Of a stretch of 64,000 bases of DNA, positions 1-11,096 are shown piece after piece. The position numbers and the translations under genes were made by a program. Under the pieces are notes generated by a model. That model saw only the letters and a list, made by a program, of their open reading frames with translations, did no database searches and was not told the origin of the DNA. The DNA lies in assembly GCA_963377175.1 (NCBI GenBank), contig CAUJNA010001425.1, positions 1 to 64,000 of the forward strand. Reading direction: 5' to 3'. This stretch comes from Effrenium voratum. Taxonomy: Eukaryota; Sar; Dinophyceae; Suessiales; Symbiodiniaceae. The stretch's first letter is position 1, and each line of letters begins with the position of its first letter.

Positions 1-1
1 G

Positions 2-3000
2 ATGGCGGCCATCAGGACGAAGTTCGAGGTCGCGCTCGAGCGCTCCCGCTTCCCCGAGTCCGACTGGACCGTCGTGGGCATCACGGCAGCGTATCTGCTG
101 ACCGCGCCCTCAGCAGCTGGCCGACATGCCCGCGCCCCCGCCGCCCAACGAGGCGGGAGGCTGCTGGAAGGAGCTGCCCGAGACCCTGGCCAAGAAGAAG
201 GCCATCTGGAACCCTCAGAACGAGGACCACCGCTGCTTCATGTGGTGCGTCCTCGCCCACTGCCTCGGAGTCGAAGGGCTCGACAAGCTCCAGCGGTCAA
301 GGGCCACGAGCTGCTCGGGCTCCTACTTCTACCCCGAGATGAGCCGCCGCGGACGCCGCCCCGCGGGATGGCAGCCCGCTCTGGCCGACGCGGGGGTGGA
401 CTTCTCTGGCCTGCCGACGGACCGCCCCGTGGGCTTCGACGACATCGACGCCTTCGAGCTCCGCAACGCGGGGCGGGTGGAGGTCTTCGTCTTCGTGTGG
501 CAGCGAACCCTGTGGCGGACGGGCTGGAGTACTACCACGTCCTCCAGCAGCGCGCCCCGAGCGGCACGGGCGTCGTCCAGCACACCGTGCTGCTTCTGCT
601 GCACAGCGGCCACTACAGCTTGATCCACAACTTCCAGGCGCTGGCCAGCAGACAGGGGCTGACCCTGGGAGCCACGCCCGCCAACACCGGCGGCTGCAGG
701 GAGTACAAGTGCCCGAGGTGCATGGCCCGCTTCGCCACGAAGGCCTCCTGGCAGCGGCACCGCGCCACCCAGTGCTATCGAGAGATAGCCGAGCGCACTC
801 GGAAAGTGCCGCTGCCCGGGCCCGAGAAGAGCCTGCTGCGCTACAGGGGCAAGGCCTCCGCAGAGCTCGCGCCCCTCACGTGCTACGCGGACCTCGCGGT
901 CTACAGCACGCCCGCCCCGACGGTCCACATAGCGCAGCAGCAGCCGGCGCGCCAGACCGTCGCGGCTTCTTCCTGCTACGTCGCCGTCGGGCGCTGCGGC
1001 TACGTGCCGCCCGAGGAGCTGAGGCTGAGGCTCACGCACCACGAGCGGGACAGCGACAAGTACCACGCAGTCCGCGCCATGCTGGACGACCTACTCAAGC
1101 TGGCCGACCACTACCTCACCTGGAGACGCCGAACTCGGCCCGTCAGCATGACCCGGCGGGAGGAGCTGGAGCACAGGGCCGCCACTCACTGCAGGGAGTG
1201 CCTCGCGTCCTTCGAGACCGCCGAGAAGAAGCTCCACCACTGCCACGGCCCCGGGCAGTATCTCGGGGCGCTGTGCCACTCCTGCAACATCGCGGCCCAG
1301 ACGCCCAAGACCATCCCAGTGGTCTTTCACAACGGGGGCGGCTACGACTTCCCCTTCCTGCTGCGCTACATCGCCACGATGGGCTCTCCTGTCTGCAGGG
1401 CGCCGCGCGAAGAGCTCGGCGAGGACTGCGACAACGACGGCACCGAGAGCGAGGCAGAAGGCGATCAAGAAGGAAGCGGCAGCGAGTCCGAGAGGCCCAT
1501 GCCCATGGCCAAGGCCGCGCCAAAGGCCGCACCAAAGCCCAAGGCCGCACCACAGCCCAAGGCCAAGGCCAAGGCCGCGCCAAAGCCCCTCAGCGGCTGG
1601 TGCGCCCTGCAGGCCGCGATCAAGCAGGGCGACTACAGCCACCTCAGCCTCCGAGTCCTCTGCAAGTCGGGCGAGAAGTGCCTGCAGATGAGCTGGGGCC
1701 CGCTGAGGTTTGTGGACAGCATGAACGTCTTCCCCACGAGCCTGGCCAGCATGATCGACGACCTCAGGGCCTGCACGCACAAGCAGCTGCCGGAGCTCTT
1801 CCCGCTGATGGCCTCGCTTCACCCCGAGCTAGCTGCGCACGCCGACCGACTCTCCGCCCCAAAGACGGCCTCTCAAACAGCGGCGGACGCACTGCGACCT
1901 GGAGCAGGCGTGGGAACTGCATCCTGCGCAAGCTGCCCATGCCCTTCGAGCACTTCTGCGGCGCCGAGGCGTGGGAGATGCCCGCGGTGTGGGAGCAGCA
2001 CGGCTACGACAGCGTGCTGGCGGGGAAGGCGGTGAGCGCAGAGGACCACCGGCTGGCCGTGAACACCGCCAACGTCATGGGGTGGGAGACCTTCCGCGAG
2101 TTCCTCGACTGCTACCTCCACACCGACGTCCTGGCCCTGGCGGACGTGATGGAGAGCTACCGGGACTCCTTCCGGGCGCAGTCGGGGCTCGACCCAATCC
2201 ACTACGTCACGCTGCCCGGAGCCGCCTGGGACGCCAAGCTGCGGCACTCGGCCCGCGAGACTCCCATTCACCTCATCACCGACGAGCAGGCCTACAAGGA
2301 CGTGCGGGCCTCTGTCATGGGAGGGCTGAGCTGCATCTACCAGCCCTTCGCTCAAGCCAACAACCCCGAGCTGGGCGAGGAGGACTACAACTCCGAGGAG
2401 CCCGTCAGCTGGATCTCGTACTTGGACTTCAACGCCATGTACCCAGCAGCAATGTCGCTACCCATGCCCAACGGCCCCAGCGAGACGGTCGCCCTGCCAG
2501 AAGAAAACGCCGCAAGGCTGAGCTGGCTGCACGATACGTGCCTCTCCGGGCTGAACTGGGAGTCCGACTCCGAGGAGGTGAGCTAACTGCTCCTCGTGGA
2601 CTACGACTTTCCCCCGGAGGTGCACGACCACTTGGACTGGGCTCCGCCCGCGCGCATGAAGGTCGGGAAGGGCCTGTACGGGCCGCGCACTGCGAACATG
2701 GCGGAGCGCCTCGGCCTCTCCCCGTCGCCCTGCGAGAAGCTCGTGCCCTTCCTCGGCATGCACGTAGAAGAGGGCGTGGACGGCAAGCGGCTCAAGTTCC
2801 TGCGGGACGTGCTGGGTGCCAGATCTGGAGGCTGCACAGAGCCTACCGCTTCGCCTGCAGCCCCTTCATGGCGGGTTTCATGGAGCTCAAGCACAGCGAG
2901 CGGAGGCAGCTCAAGACGGCGGGGAGCGTGGTCGCCGAGAAGGTGGTGAAGCTCACCCAGAACGCCATCTTCGGCCGCTGCTGCATGAACCCCGACAATT

Positions 3001-3929
3001 TCAGGAACACGAACGCCTACGTGGACCCGGCCAAGTTCGAGCGGGCCGTGGGCAAGAGCTCCGTGACGAACTTCGAGCTCCAGATCAACGACTCGGAGGG
3101 GTTCCTGGCCTTCGTGGAGACGCTCAAGACAGACCGCAGCAAGGCCTGCATGAGCGTGCCCACCCAAGTCGGCGCCCGCACGCTGCAGCTCTCCAAGCTC
3201 ATGATGGAGAAGGCCTACTACCTCCACATGAGGAGGCTCATCCCGAAGATGAGGCTGCTCTTCACGGACACCGACTCCGTGATGGTGCAGATCTTCGAGC
3301 TGCAGGACCCGCTCCACGCCATGGCCGAGGCGAACCTGAACGGCGCCGCCCTCTTCGACGTGGCCGGCAAGTCCAAGGACCCCGAGAGGGACCTGAGCGC
3401 ACTCTCTGCTGCGGCGCGCGCCAAGGCCATCGAGGGGATGGGGCTGCTGGGCAAGCTCGGCGACGAGACCTTCCCCGCCAGGATCCTGGAGTATGTCGGC
3501 CTGCGCTCCAAGATGTACAGCATCCTCACGGTCCAGCCCGACGGCGCGCGCAAGGAGAAGCGCAAGATCAAGGGCGTGCCCAAGAAGGCGGTGACCAACG
3601 TCCGGCCTCTCGAGTACAGGGAGGTGCTGGAGGAAGGCAGCGAGCGCAGGGCGACCTTCGCGCAGCTGCGCAGCCGCGCGCACGAGATCGCCGTGGAGAC
3701 CGTCGAGAAGAAGTCCCTCTCGCCCTTCAACGACAAGGACTACGGCCTCGACGCTCACAACTCGCGGCCGCTGGGGCACTGGCGCAACCTGGAGCAGCTG
3801 CGGATGCTGGGCGCTTACGCTCCGCCTGGCTCTGCGCCCTTCGACCTCGTGATGGAGTTCCTCGTGGGGCCCCCGCCTCTGGGGCCCGCTCCGACATTGC
3901 CGCTGCGGCTGAGCCGATGCTGGGCGTAG
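2..3929 (+). pseudogene. Polinton-type DNA polymerase B (broken)
   Basis: Protein-primed-type family B DNA polymerase, which would replicate the element's DNA. Seen in order: CFMWCVLAHCLG and HYSLIHNF N-terminal blocks; a C2H2-like finger (KCPRCMARF, about 708-780); an exonuclease block (IPVVFHNGGGYD, about 1310); motif A YLDFNAMYPAAMS (about 2420); motif B KLTQNAIFG (about 2950); motif C FTDTDSVMV (about 3265); and a KIKGVPK thumb block (about 3565). The frame is lost at about 110 (2-nt deletion relative to the copy at 13.0 kb), about 515 (1-nt deletion), about 1830-1890 and about 2815, and there is an in-frame TAA at 2584-2586, so no full-length protein is possible without recoding. The 5' end lies outside the window; the missing first 130 or so codons are present in the copy at 12,515. 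The three catalytic motifs themselves look intact, which suggests recent decay. Base-level assembly error is a possible alternative for some shifts. Confidence 0.93.
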
Positions 3930-4022
3930 ACTGACGGAACCTGAAAAAAGAAAGATCCCGAGCTCTCGTTTTCTCGCTTTCTCGATAATGCTGATTTCGA
4001 ACCGCCGCAGCTGCTCAAAGAG

Positions 4023-4502
4023 ATGACTTCCTCAGCGGCCTTCCGATGCGTGCAGGAATGGCTCCTGGAGAAGCCTGCCGCGTGGGCGGACGAGGACGCT
4101 CCCTGCCTTGCGGCTGCTCTGATGGCCCAGCGGCCTCCCTACGAGCGGCCTCGCGAGGACGCGCTGCTTGAGGCCGAGCGCTCGCACCAGCGGCATCTCA
4201 TCGCGCAGCTCGTTGAGGAGCTCCTCGATGAAACTCAGCGCCGCGAGCTTCGGGAGGTCGACAACAAAATTCTCCGCAGGCAGCTGGACCGCTGCAACGA
4301 GTTCCTCAAGCAAACACGCAAGCGAGCGGTGCGGGCGCAGGTGACTGTTGAGGAGCTGCTCATCGGTGAAACTCTGCACCGTGAGGAGCGGGAGCGCAAG
4401 AACAGAGATCGCAAGCGAGCCAGGGAGCGCATTGAAGAGCTGGAGCGCAGCAACAGAATTCTCCGTCGGCGGGTGGAGCGCCTCGACGAGATCCTCGAGT
4501 GA
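4023..4502 (+). CDS. Helical protein, paralogue 1 of 3
   Basis: A 159-residue protein of unknown function. The N-terminus (MTSSAAFRCVQEWLLEKPAA) is shared with the next two genes. The rest is charged and heptad-like (ERIEELERSNRILRRRVERL), which predicts a coiled coil. It lies 93 bp after the polymerase stop, on the same strand, within the PLV gene block. The ATG was chosen because all three paralogues begin with the same MTSS block. No domain was recognised; a virion or DNA-associated scaffold role would be a guess. Confidence 0.6.
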   Translation: MTSSAAFRCVQEWLLEKPAAWADEDAPCLAAALMAQRPPYERPREDALLEAERSHQRHLIAQLVEELLDETQRRELREVDNKILRRQLDRCNEFLKQTRKRAVRAQVTVEELLIGETLHREERERKNRDRKRARERIEELERSNRILRRRVERLDEILE

Positions 4503-4638
4503 GCGCGTTGATGAGCTTGAGGAGGATTTGGACAGGGCAAGGGGAACGCGCTAAAGAAAAAAAAAGCCCGCCGAATGCTCGAATGGTCCCAAATGCTTGA
4601 ATGGACTCAAAAAACCCGCGCAGCCACATAAAGCTATC

Positions 4639-5040
4639 ATGACTTCCTCAGCGGCCTTCCGGTGCGTGCAGGCATGGCTTCTGGAGAAGCCCGCCGTGTG
4701 GGCGGAGGCGGACGTTGCCAGCCTTGCGGCCGCTCTGATGGTCCAGCGACCTCCCGCGCGGGCTCGCGAGGATGCGCTGCTCCATGCCGAGCGCCTGCAC
4801 TACCTGCACCACATCGAGTACCTTGAAGAGGAAGCTGCGCACCGTGGGGCTCTCCTCGGGGCGCTGGAGCGGCTCTGCGAACGCAGCGAGCGAAATCTAG
4901 CGTTGCTGCTGATGGCGCAAGAGTATGCTGCTCAGCGTGAGGATGAGGCCAACCGTGAGACTTTGCGCCGTGAGGCGCTGGAGCGCCGCGTCGAGATCCT
5001 CGAGGAAGAGAACAGAAATCTTCGTAGGCGGACGCACTGA
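4639..5040 (+). CDS. Helical protein, paralogue 2 of 3
   Basis: A 133-residue unknown protein whose first 40 or so residues repeat those of its neighbours (MTSSAAFRCVQAWLLEKPA), followed by a leucine- and glutamate-rich coiled-coil-like tail (ERRVEILEEENRNLRRR). The start is the ATG at 4639, aligned with both paralogues. The upstream spacer (about 4553-4620) contains an A-rich run and a phrase, AATGCTCGAATGGTCCCAAA, that recurs in the next spacer, so the duplicated unit includes the intergenic DNA. Confidence 0.58.
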   Translation: MTSSAAFRCVQAWLLEKPAVWAEADVASLAAALMVQRPPARAREDALLHAERLHYLHHIEYLEEEAAHRGALLGALERLCERSERNLALLLMAQEYAAQREDEANRETLRREALERRVEILEEENRNLRRRTH

Positions 5041-5135
5041 CGAGCTTGGACTCGCGCAAAGAAAAAAAAGCCCGCCAAATGCTCGAATGGTCCCAAATGC
5101 TTGATCAAAAAAACCCGCCGCAGCTGCTCAAAGAG

Positions 5136-5630
5136 ATGACTTCCTCCAAGGCCTTCCGATGCGTGCAGGCATGGCTTCTGGAAAAGCCTGCCGCGTGGGC
5201 GGACGAGGACGCACCCTGCCTTGCGGCTGCTCTGATGGCCCAGCGGCCTCCCACCAAGCGGCCTCGCGAGGAAGCGCTGCTTGAGGCCGAGCGCTCGCAC
5301 CAGCGCCGCCGCATCGAGCTCCTCGAGGAGCAGCTGCTCGGTGAGGAAGCGGAAGTCCGACGCCTCGAGAAATGCCTCGTTGCGAGCGTGGATCTGGAGG
5401 AAATCATGAGCGAGGTGAGCCACGTCTCTGCGGCTCTTGATGACCAGGCCACGCGCTCCCCGCGGGCAGAGCTTGCCCTGCGCTGGTTTGAGGCTCATGA
5501 TACGTGGAGCGGGAGGTGGGACGCGTGGGACGCGGTCCTAGATCATGGGGGCCCGCCCGAGCCCCCGGCCCGGCCCGACGTGAAGAAGCTCGTCAGTGAG
5601 TGGCGGGCGGAGCTGTCGGAGACGTCGTAG
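5136..5630 (+). CDS. Helical protein, paralogue 3 of 3
   Basis: A 164-residue protein with the shared N-terminus (MTSSKAFRCVQAWLLEKPAA, then LAAALMAQRPP) but a different C-terminal half (residues about 80-164) ending in a tryptophan-containing acidic segment (DTWSGRWDAWDAVLDHGG). It follows paralogue 2 after 95 bp and converges on the integrase gene on the other strand. Divergent tails on a conserved head suggest duplication followed by specialisation; the function is unknown. Confidence 0.58.
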   Translation: MTSSKAFRCVQAWLLEKPAAWADEDAPCLAAALMAQRPPTKRPREEALLEAERSHQRRRIELLEEQLLGEEAEVRRLEKCLVASVDLEEIMSEVSHVSAALDDQATRSPRAELALRWFEAHDTWSGRWDAWDAVLDHGGPPEPPARPDVKKLVSEWRAELSETS

Positions 5631-5666
5631 AGACGTAGAGTAGAGATCGTAGAGGCACAGAGAGCA

Positions 5667-6654
5667 TCAAAAAGGAGGTGGGAGCCTGGGGCCTCTCTGT
5701 ATCCTCCGCTGGCGGGATTGCACCTCCAACCCCCGCGGTTCGGGAGCTGAGTTTTCGGGGACTTTTCGGAGATCCCTGTGCACCACCTTTTCCGGCCACC
5801 CCTCCAAGCCAAACCTCGCCCCCATCTCCCCGCTCTCGGCGGAGACAACCCTGTATAACTTTTCGCTCCAGGCTATCTCGTTGACCCTGTAGGAGCCCCT
5901 GCTTTCGATCGGCTTAACCCTGATCCGAACCATATCCCCGACCTTGATTTCCGGGCGGGTCACCTTGTGTTTGGCCCTGCGCTCGATGTTGCGCAGAGCA
6001 ATCTCAGCCATATCGGGGTCAGAGTAGGCGAGGTTCGGCGCCACCTGCGTGGTAGCGTGCTTCCTTCCGTTGATTTGGTTCAAGATGTCAGGCAGCATGA
6101 GGTGCCACTGGCCCCGCCGGCCCGCTCCGGCAGCTATGCGACGCAACATGGCCTCCTTGATGGTGCGGATGGTGCGCTCCGCGAAGTAGGCGAGGCCCCT
6201 GGTCACCTGCTTCTCGATGTCCCAGAAATCCATCAGCTCCTTGAACTCCCTCTTGAACTCGGAGCCGTCGTCGGAGTACACGTTGGCCGGCACGCCCAGG
6301 GCTTGGAAGACCTTCTTCATGCCCCCCGCAGTGGTGCTCGCGAGACGATATTTCAGCGGCTCCGAGGCCACTTTTTTGGTCAGCGCATCGATGGCCACCA
6401 ACATGAAGGGGTAGGGCTTGCCCCCGAAAGCCTTCATGTCTGCCAGGTCCACCTGCAGCTGGTTCATGGGCTCCAGAGGCACGAAGCTGTTGTAGCCTCT
6501 CTGCGGTCGGTCCCGTCCAGAAACGCCTTCACTTCCTCTCTGGAGATGCTGGGTCGCGCACCTGAGCCTGCCGCAGCGTCTGCGCTATGCTGCCGAAGCC
6601 TGTGCGGGGATCCTCGTAGACGGCCTTGATGGTTTGTCTGCGAGCGTCAGCCAT
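5667..6654 (-). pseudogene. Retroviral-type integrase, type 1 (broken)
   Basis: rve-family DDE integrase as carried by Polintons, which would insert the element into host DNA. The core shows QVDLADM (first Asp), YSDDGSEF (second Asp), then AERTIRTIKEAM (Glu), followed by a KVGDMVRIRV small-barrel-like C-terminal segment. The natural N-terminus is MADARRQTIKAVYEDPRTGF from the ATG at 6654. Two frameshifts separate it from the core, around 6480-6540, so the 271-residue core from about 6482 stands alone. The ATG lies 5 nt after the stop of the fibre gene, an operon-like arrangement repeated with a different integrase at 14,293. Catalytic residues appear retained; decay is limited to the linker. 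Confidence 0.9.
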
Positions 6655-6659
6655 GTTTC

Positions 6660-9600
6660 TTAAGGGTTCTTCGGCCCCCGCTGGGCCTGCCAGGCTTCCA
6701 CCTCGTCCAGCCGGCCCTGGAAGCCCTTGCACACCCCCCAGAGCACGCTGGTGAGGTGCCGTTTGAGGCGAAGCCCAGCCTCAGGTCCTCGTTCATGTCA
6801 GGGCGTTTGTACTGCTTGGCCTCCACGGAGTCAAACAGCTGCTGGAGCTCTGCCACGTCGGCCTCAGTCAACTCCGTCTTCACCCTGCTGTCCGACAAAT
6901 TCGTGAAGCTCGTGTTGCAGACCACGTTGCCCGTGTTGCCTGCGATCACGAGGCAGCCGGGGTTCCTCTGGTTCGAGGTCAAGGACAGCTGCGTCGAGAG
7001 GCTCTTCGTCTGCACCAGCGCCTCGTCGTTGATCATGATGAGCTCGCACTGGTGCGCCCCGCCGTCTCGCTCCAGGAAGACCCTCGCGCTCTGGTTGCCC
7101 AGCAGCCGCAGCTCCGGGCCGCTGTCGGGGGCCGCGCAGTTGTTGGACACTTGCAGCTTGCTCCAGCCCGCCCAGTTCTTCGTCAAGAAGAGATCGTCCG
7201 AGAAGTCGGAGGTGTTGGTCACGGTGAGCGTGTTGGACGCGAAGAGCTGCGGAGCGGAGACCGTGCCCGAGCTCGTCACGTCGCCGCACACCACGCTGCC
7301 CGTCGACACTCCGCCGCTCGTGGCCGTGAAGGTGCAGTCCAGGCTCTCGCAGTCCAGCGGGCCCGCGGAGGCCGCACCGGTGATTGTCAGCGTGGCGCCC
7401 GTAACCGCACCGGTGGCTGCGAAGCTCGCCGCGGTTGCTGCGCCCGAGGCCGTCAGCGTGCCAGTGGACACGTCGCCCACCGTGGTGAAGTTCCCGGCGT
7501 TGGCCGTGTTGTTGATGGTGAGTGTGCTGCCCGTGATTCCGGTGGCTGAGCTCAGCAGGCCCACGCTGGCCGCGCCGGTGATGCTCAGCGAGCTGCCTGA
7601 CACGGCCCCTGTGGACGTCAGCGTGGCCCCGGCGACGGTGCCTGTGGCTGTGAGCGCTGCGCAGGAAATGGCGCCCGAGGCGTCCACGCCCGTCGTGAAC
7701 ACGTCAGTGCAGTTCACGTCGTTGCACAGCAGCTGTCGCAGCCCACGTTGCCCTGCGCGGTGAGCCCGTCCAGCGTGGCCGAGCCCGTGAGGGCCAGCGA
7801 GTCCGCCAGCAGGTCCGTCACGGAGACCGACTCTCCCTCGAAGGCTGAGGCCCTGCATGCTGTACAGTCCAGCGTGCCCGCCGACTGCTGCACCAGCCCG
7901 GGATCGAGCCTCCGAAAGCTCAGCTTTGCGACTCCGCCCGGCGGCACCGAGAAGTCCAGGCGCGCCGTGCTCCAGACGCCCTGCGAGGCCGTGCCGAGGA
8001 AGGTGCCGGTGACGCCCACGTAGTCGTTGTCGGCCGCGCTGACGTACATCACCAAGTTGGAGGCCGTGCCCAGCCGGTAACGGCAGCCGAAGGAGTAGCG
8101 TCTCCCCGGCGTCAGCGTGTAGGTGCGCACGATGTTCCAGGCGAAGGCGCTCAGGGTCATGGCGTAGCCCTCCAGCTGGAAGCCTCCACCGTGAAGCTGG
8201 CCGAGGCCACGGAGCTCTGGCTGTTGGAGCGCACCAGGAAGTTGCCTAGCGTGGTGAGCGTGGGCTCCAGCAGCACCTCGCCCAGGGTGGCCAGCGTGAC
8301 GTCGTCGCCCCCTCCGTCGAGGAACTCGTGCTTCAGCAGCAGCGCCGAGGCCGCCGTGTCCTCCTCCGCCTCCACCGCGTTGCCGGTCTCCAGGGTTGCG
8401 TCCAGGATCTGGAGGCCGTAGACGTCCACCGTTCCTGCCGTCTGGTTGGGCAGGCCCGGCGCCTGGAAGTGCGCCCCGAAGTGCAGCTTCGCCACCCCGT
8501 TCGGAGGCACTGTGAAGTACATCTTGGCCGTGCTCCAGGCACCCTGGTCGCCCACGAAGCTGCCGTACAAGGGGTCGTAGACGTTGTCTGCCTCGGACAT
8601 GTACACCACGAAGTTGGAGGCCGTGCCGAGCCGGTAGCGGCAGGCGAAGAGGAGCTCTCGGCCCGGGTCAAGTTGTAGGTGCGCACGATGTTCCACGGGT
8701 TCGCCGCCAGGGTCAGGGAGTAGCCGTCCACGCTCACTCCCGCGGTGTGCGTGGCCAGGACCACGCTGCAGCCGCTGCTGGGGCGAACCGTCCAGTTTGA
8801 CAGGGAGACGTCCGTGGGGGCCAGGATCTGCTCTCCTATGGCGGCCACCACCTCGTCGGCCCCGCCGTCGTCCGGAAAGCGCACTGCTATCTGCAGCGCC
8901 GAGGCTGCCTCCGTGACTCCGAGCTTGCCGGCGAGGAGACCGTCTACTTGTGCGATGGTGTAGTAGCTGAGCAGCGCGGCGGCGATGCTCGAGGCCGTCG
9001 CCGTGTCCTGGTCTGCGGCTGAGCGGTACGCCACCAGCGCCGAGGTGATTTGGTTGGTTGTGAAGACGTCCTGGTCCGGGCCCGTCCGGTAGGCCAGCAG
9101 CGCGCCCGCGATGGCGGCCTGCGTCTGCGTGTCCTGCGCGCTTGCCGTGCGGTAGTCTCCCAACAGCGCGTCTACCTGCGCCGAGGTGTAGTAGGCCAGC
9201 AGCGCTGCTGTGATGGCGCTGGTCGTCTCAGCGTCCTGCGCTGCCCCTGTGCGGTAGTCTCCCAACAGCGCGTCTACCTGAGCCGAGGTGTAGTAGGCCA
9301 GCAGGGCTGCTGTTATGGCGGCGTCAGTGCCCACCGTGGAGTAGCAGTCTGCCGTGATGCTCAGCGTGTCGTCGCCGTTGGCAAGCGCAGCAGAGAGAGG
9401 AGCCACGAAATGCAGGTTGCGAACGACGTTACTTCCGCGAACGAGCTACCAAGTCGTGAAGCCCGCCCAGGCCGGCGCGTTAACAACTCCGCCGCTGCCG
9501 GAAAGCTGCAGGGCTGCGAGCTCCGCGAGGATTGCGTCGAGGGCGCTCTGGAGCGTGGTCTCGCTGGCCGAGAGCGCGGCGTTCGTGGCGTATGAGGCCA

Positions 9601-9907
9601 GCAGCGTCGCGTCGGCCTTGGCCCCCTGGAGCGCCGTGATGCTGGCGTCCCGGCTAGCAAGCTGCGCTGCGACGAAGGCCTCGGTGGCGAGACCCAGCAG
9701 GGCATTTGCTATCTTGGAGTCTACCTCCAGCGGCGTGTCCAAGCCGTCCACCGTGGAGAGCAGGGAGGCCAGCGCGCTTGCGTCCGCCTTGCCGAGGAGG
9801 GCGGCGTCCAGGGCTGCCGTGGTGACGGCGTCCAAGAGGGCCGTCCTGGTCCGAGACGGATCTTTCCCCGAGACGGACCTTTCCGCCTCCAGCCCGGTGA
9901 GCGCCAC
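6660..9907 (-). pseudogene. Long fibre/adhesin with S74-type chaperone domain (broken)
   Basis: Reading 9907 to 6660: an alanine-rich helical stalk; at least four repeats of a unit containing AALLAYYTSAQVDALLG (about 9330-8930); two beta-sandwich-like modules sharing GCRYRLGTASN (about 8690-8000); a beta-repeat shaft rich in TGAVTGATLTITGAA phrases (about 7700-7350); and a C-terminal SDSRVKTELTE...AKQYKRPD block typical of the intramolecular chaperone (peptidase S74/endosialidase chaperone) domain that trimerises and self-cleaves phage and virus fibres. The last residues are WQAQRGPKNP. Frame breaks occur near 6750, 7715, 8160, 8690 and 9430. The N-terminus is replaced by the 9.8-10.1 kb repeat; the native start (MFEGPVTGNIPEVL) survives only in the copies at 16,165 and 57,602. 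The probable role is host-cell attachment on the virion. Confidence 0.82.
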
Positions 9908-10102
9908 TCCTTAGGGTAGGAAATTACCCTGGTCCGAGACGGATCTTTCCCCGAGACGGACCTTTCCGCCTCCAGCCCGGTGAGCGCCACTCCTTAGAGT
10001 AGGAAATTACCCAGGTCCGAGACGGAACAACGTGGAGAGACGGACCTTTCCGCCTCCAGCCCGGTGAGCGCCTCTCCTTAGAGTAGGAAATTACCCAGGT
10101 CC
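9842..10102. repeat. Repeat containing GGTCCGAGACGGATC (three to four copies)
   Basis: Tandem copies of a unit of about 60-80 bp containing CGAGACGGACCTTTCCGCC, CAGCCCGGTGAGCGC and GTAGGAAATTACCC. The reverse complement of the same unit forms the 55.2-55.95 kb array, and in both places the repeat lies directly 3' of a methyltransferase C-terminus. It truncates the fibre N-terminus here. Confidence 0.85.
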
Positions 10103-10290
10103 GAGACGGATCATTGTTGAGAGACGGATCATTGTGGAGAGACGGATCTAAAAAAACACACCCAGGTCCGAGACGGATCATTGTTGAGAGACGGATCATT
10201 GTTGAGAGACGGATCATTGTTGAGAGACGGATCATTGTTGAGAGACGGATCATTGTTGAGAGACGGATCATTGTTGAGAGACGGATCTTC
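10103..10290. repeat. 18-bp tandem repeat (GAGAGACGGATCATTGTT)
   Basis: About nine near-identical 18-bp units in two runs, separated by a short A-rich spacer near 10,150. The unit embeds the GAGACGGATC core of the adjacent larger repeat, so it probably arose from it by local expansion. There are no unique spacers, so it is not a CRISPR array. Confidence 0.9.
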
Positions 10291-10436
10291 CTGCTTTTTG
10301 GCCTTGGAACTGGAGACAGGCATGTCGGTTTTTTTCCGAGTTGCCCCTCGTGGAGTTCCGCGTAAAGTTCCCGAAGTGGGTGGTAGAATCCTCCACTGCG
10401 GATCCCTAAAAAATCTTATAAGAAATGCCCCTCGCT

Positions 10437-11096
10437 TCAGTCCGGGATGCTCTGCCGATCCGCAAGCTCTGCCGTGGCCGCGCGCGCAATCTCCTCGCAC
10501 AGCGCCGTAGGAATGCTATAAAGCAGCTCGCGCGACTGCCCCCTGACCCTCTCACGCTGACCCCCCATGAGTCGAGGCCCCCCTTGAGCGCCCCTCAGAT
10601 GCCTCCCGTCCTCCCACGCGTCGCACCGACTGCCGCTCCTGCACAGCCCTCGGCTCGGTCTCCAGCGCATGTTGGTCCACAGTCGGGTCTGCTTCCTGTA
10701 CGGAGTCCCGTACATGCAGTAGGTGACGTCCACCCAGGGTAGGCGCTCCATGAACGGGCGGGTCTTCAGCAGCCCGGTGGCCGGATTCTCTATGACCCAC
10801 ATGAGCGGGTCGAAATGCTCCATGATCTCGAGGGCTCTGAGCACCAGCGCGTCGCCCTCCTCGAGTCGTCGAGGGCGCATCGTCAGAGCTCGGCTGTACT
10901 CCGTGCAGACCGGGCTGGCCCAGACCATGTCAAAGTGCCCCGGCGGAAACAGCGCGTAGTCCCAGCTCCGGATGTCGCACAGGATCGTGGGCTCAAATTT
11001 CGATACGATGTCCAGGGAAACGACCTCCCACCCTGCCGCCTCGAAGGCTCTGCCAATCGACTTTGTGCCGCAAAACAGCTCCAGCAGTCTCGGCAT
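10437..11096 (-). CDS. Cytosine-C5 DNA methyltransferase-like protein
   Basis: A protein of about 219 residues that would use S-adenosylmethionine to methylate DNA cytosines. Motif I is LLELFCGTKSIGRAF, followed by an acidic motif II region (VVSLDI). The catalytic-loop position reads ASPVCTEYSRA, where Pro-Cys of the usual PPC/SPPC is replaced by Pro-Val-Cys, so activity is uncertain. Motif VI-like WVIENPATG and a YGTPYRKQTRLWTN block follow. It is short for the family (single-domain viral and phage enzymes are longer), and the target-recognition part appears minimal or lost. The start at 11,096 was chosen over 11,105 because the copy at 48,982 keeps only this ATG. It is divergently transcribed from the next gene across about 120 bp. 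Fragments recur at 48.7 and 55.0 kb. Confidence 0.8.
   Translation of the reverse strand: MPRLLELFCGTKSIGRAFEAAGWEVVSLDIVSKFEPTILCDIRSWDYALFPPGHFDMVWASPVCTEYSRALTMRPRRLEEGDALVLRALEIMEHFDPLMWVIENPATGLLKTRPFMERLPWVDVTYCMYGTPYRKQTRLWTNMRWRPSRGLCRSGSRCDAWEDGRHLRGAQGGPRLMGGQRERVRGQSRELLYSIPTALCEEIARAATAELADRQSIPD

Noticed and set aside
10103..10290. CRISPR-like regular 18-bp repeats
   Set aside because: No spacers, no leader and no cas genes; a plain tandem satellite.
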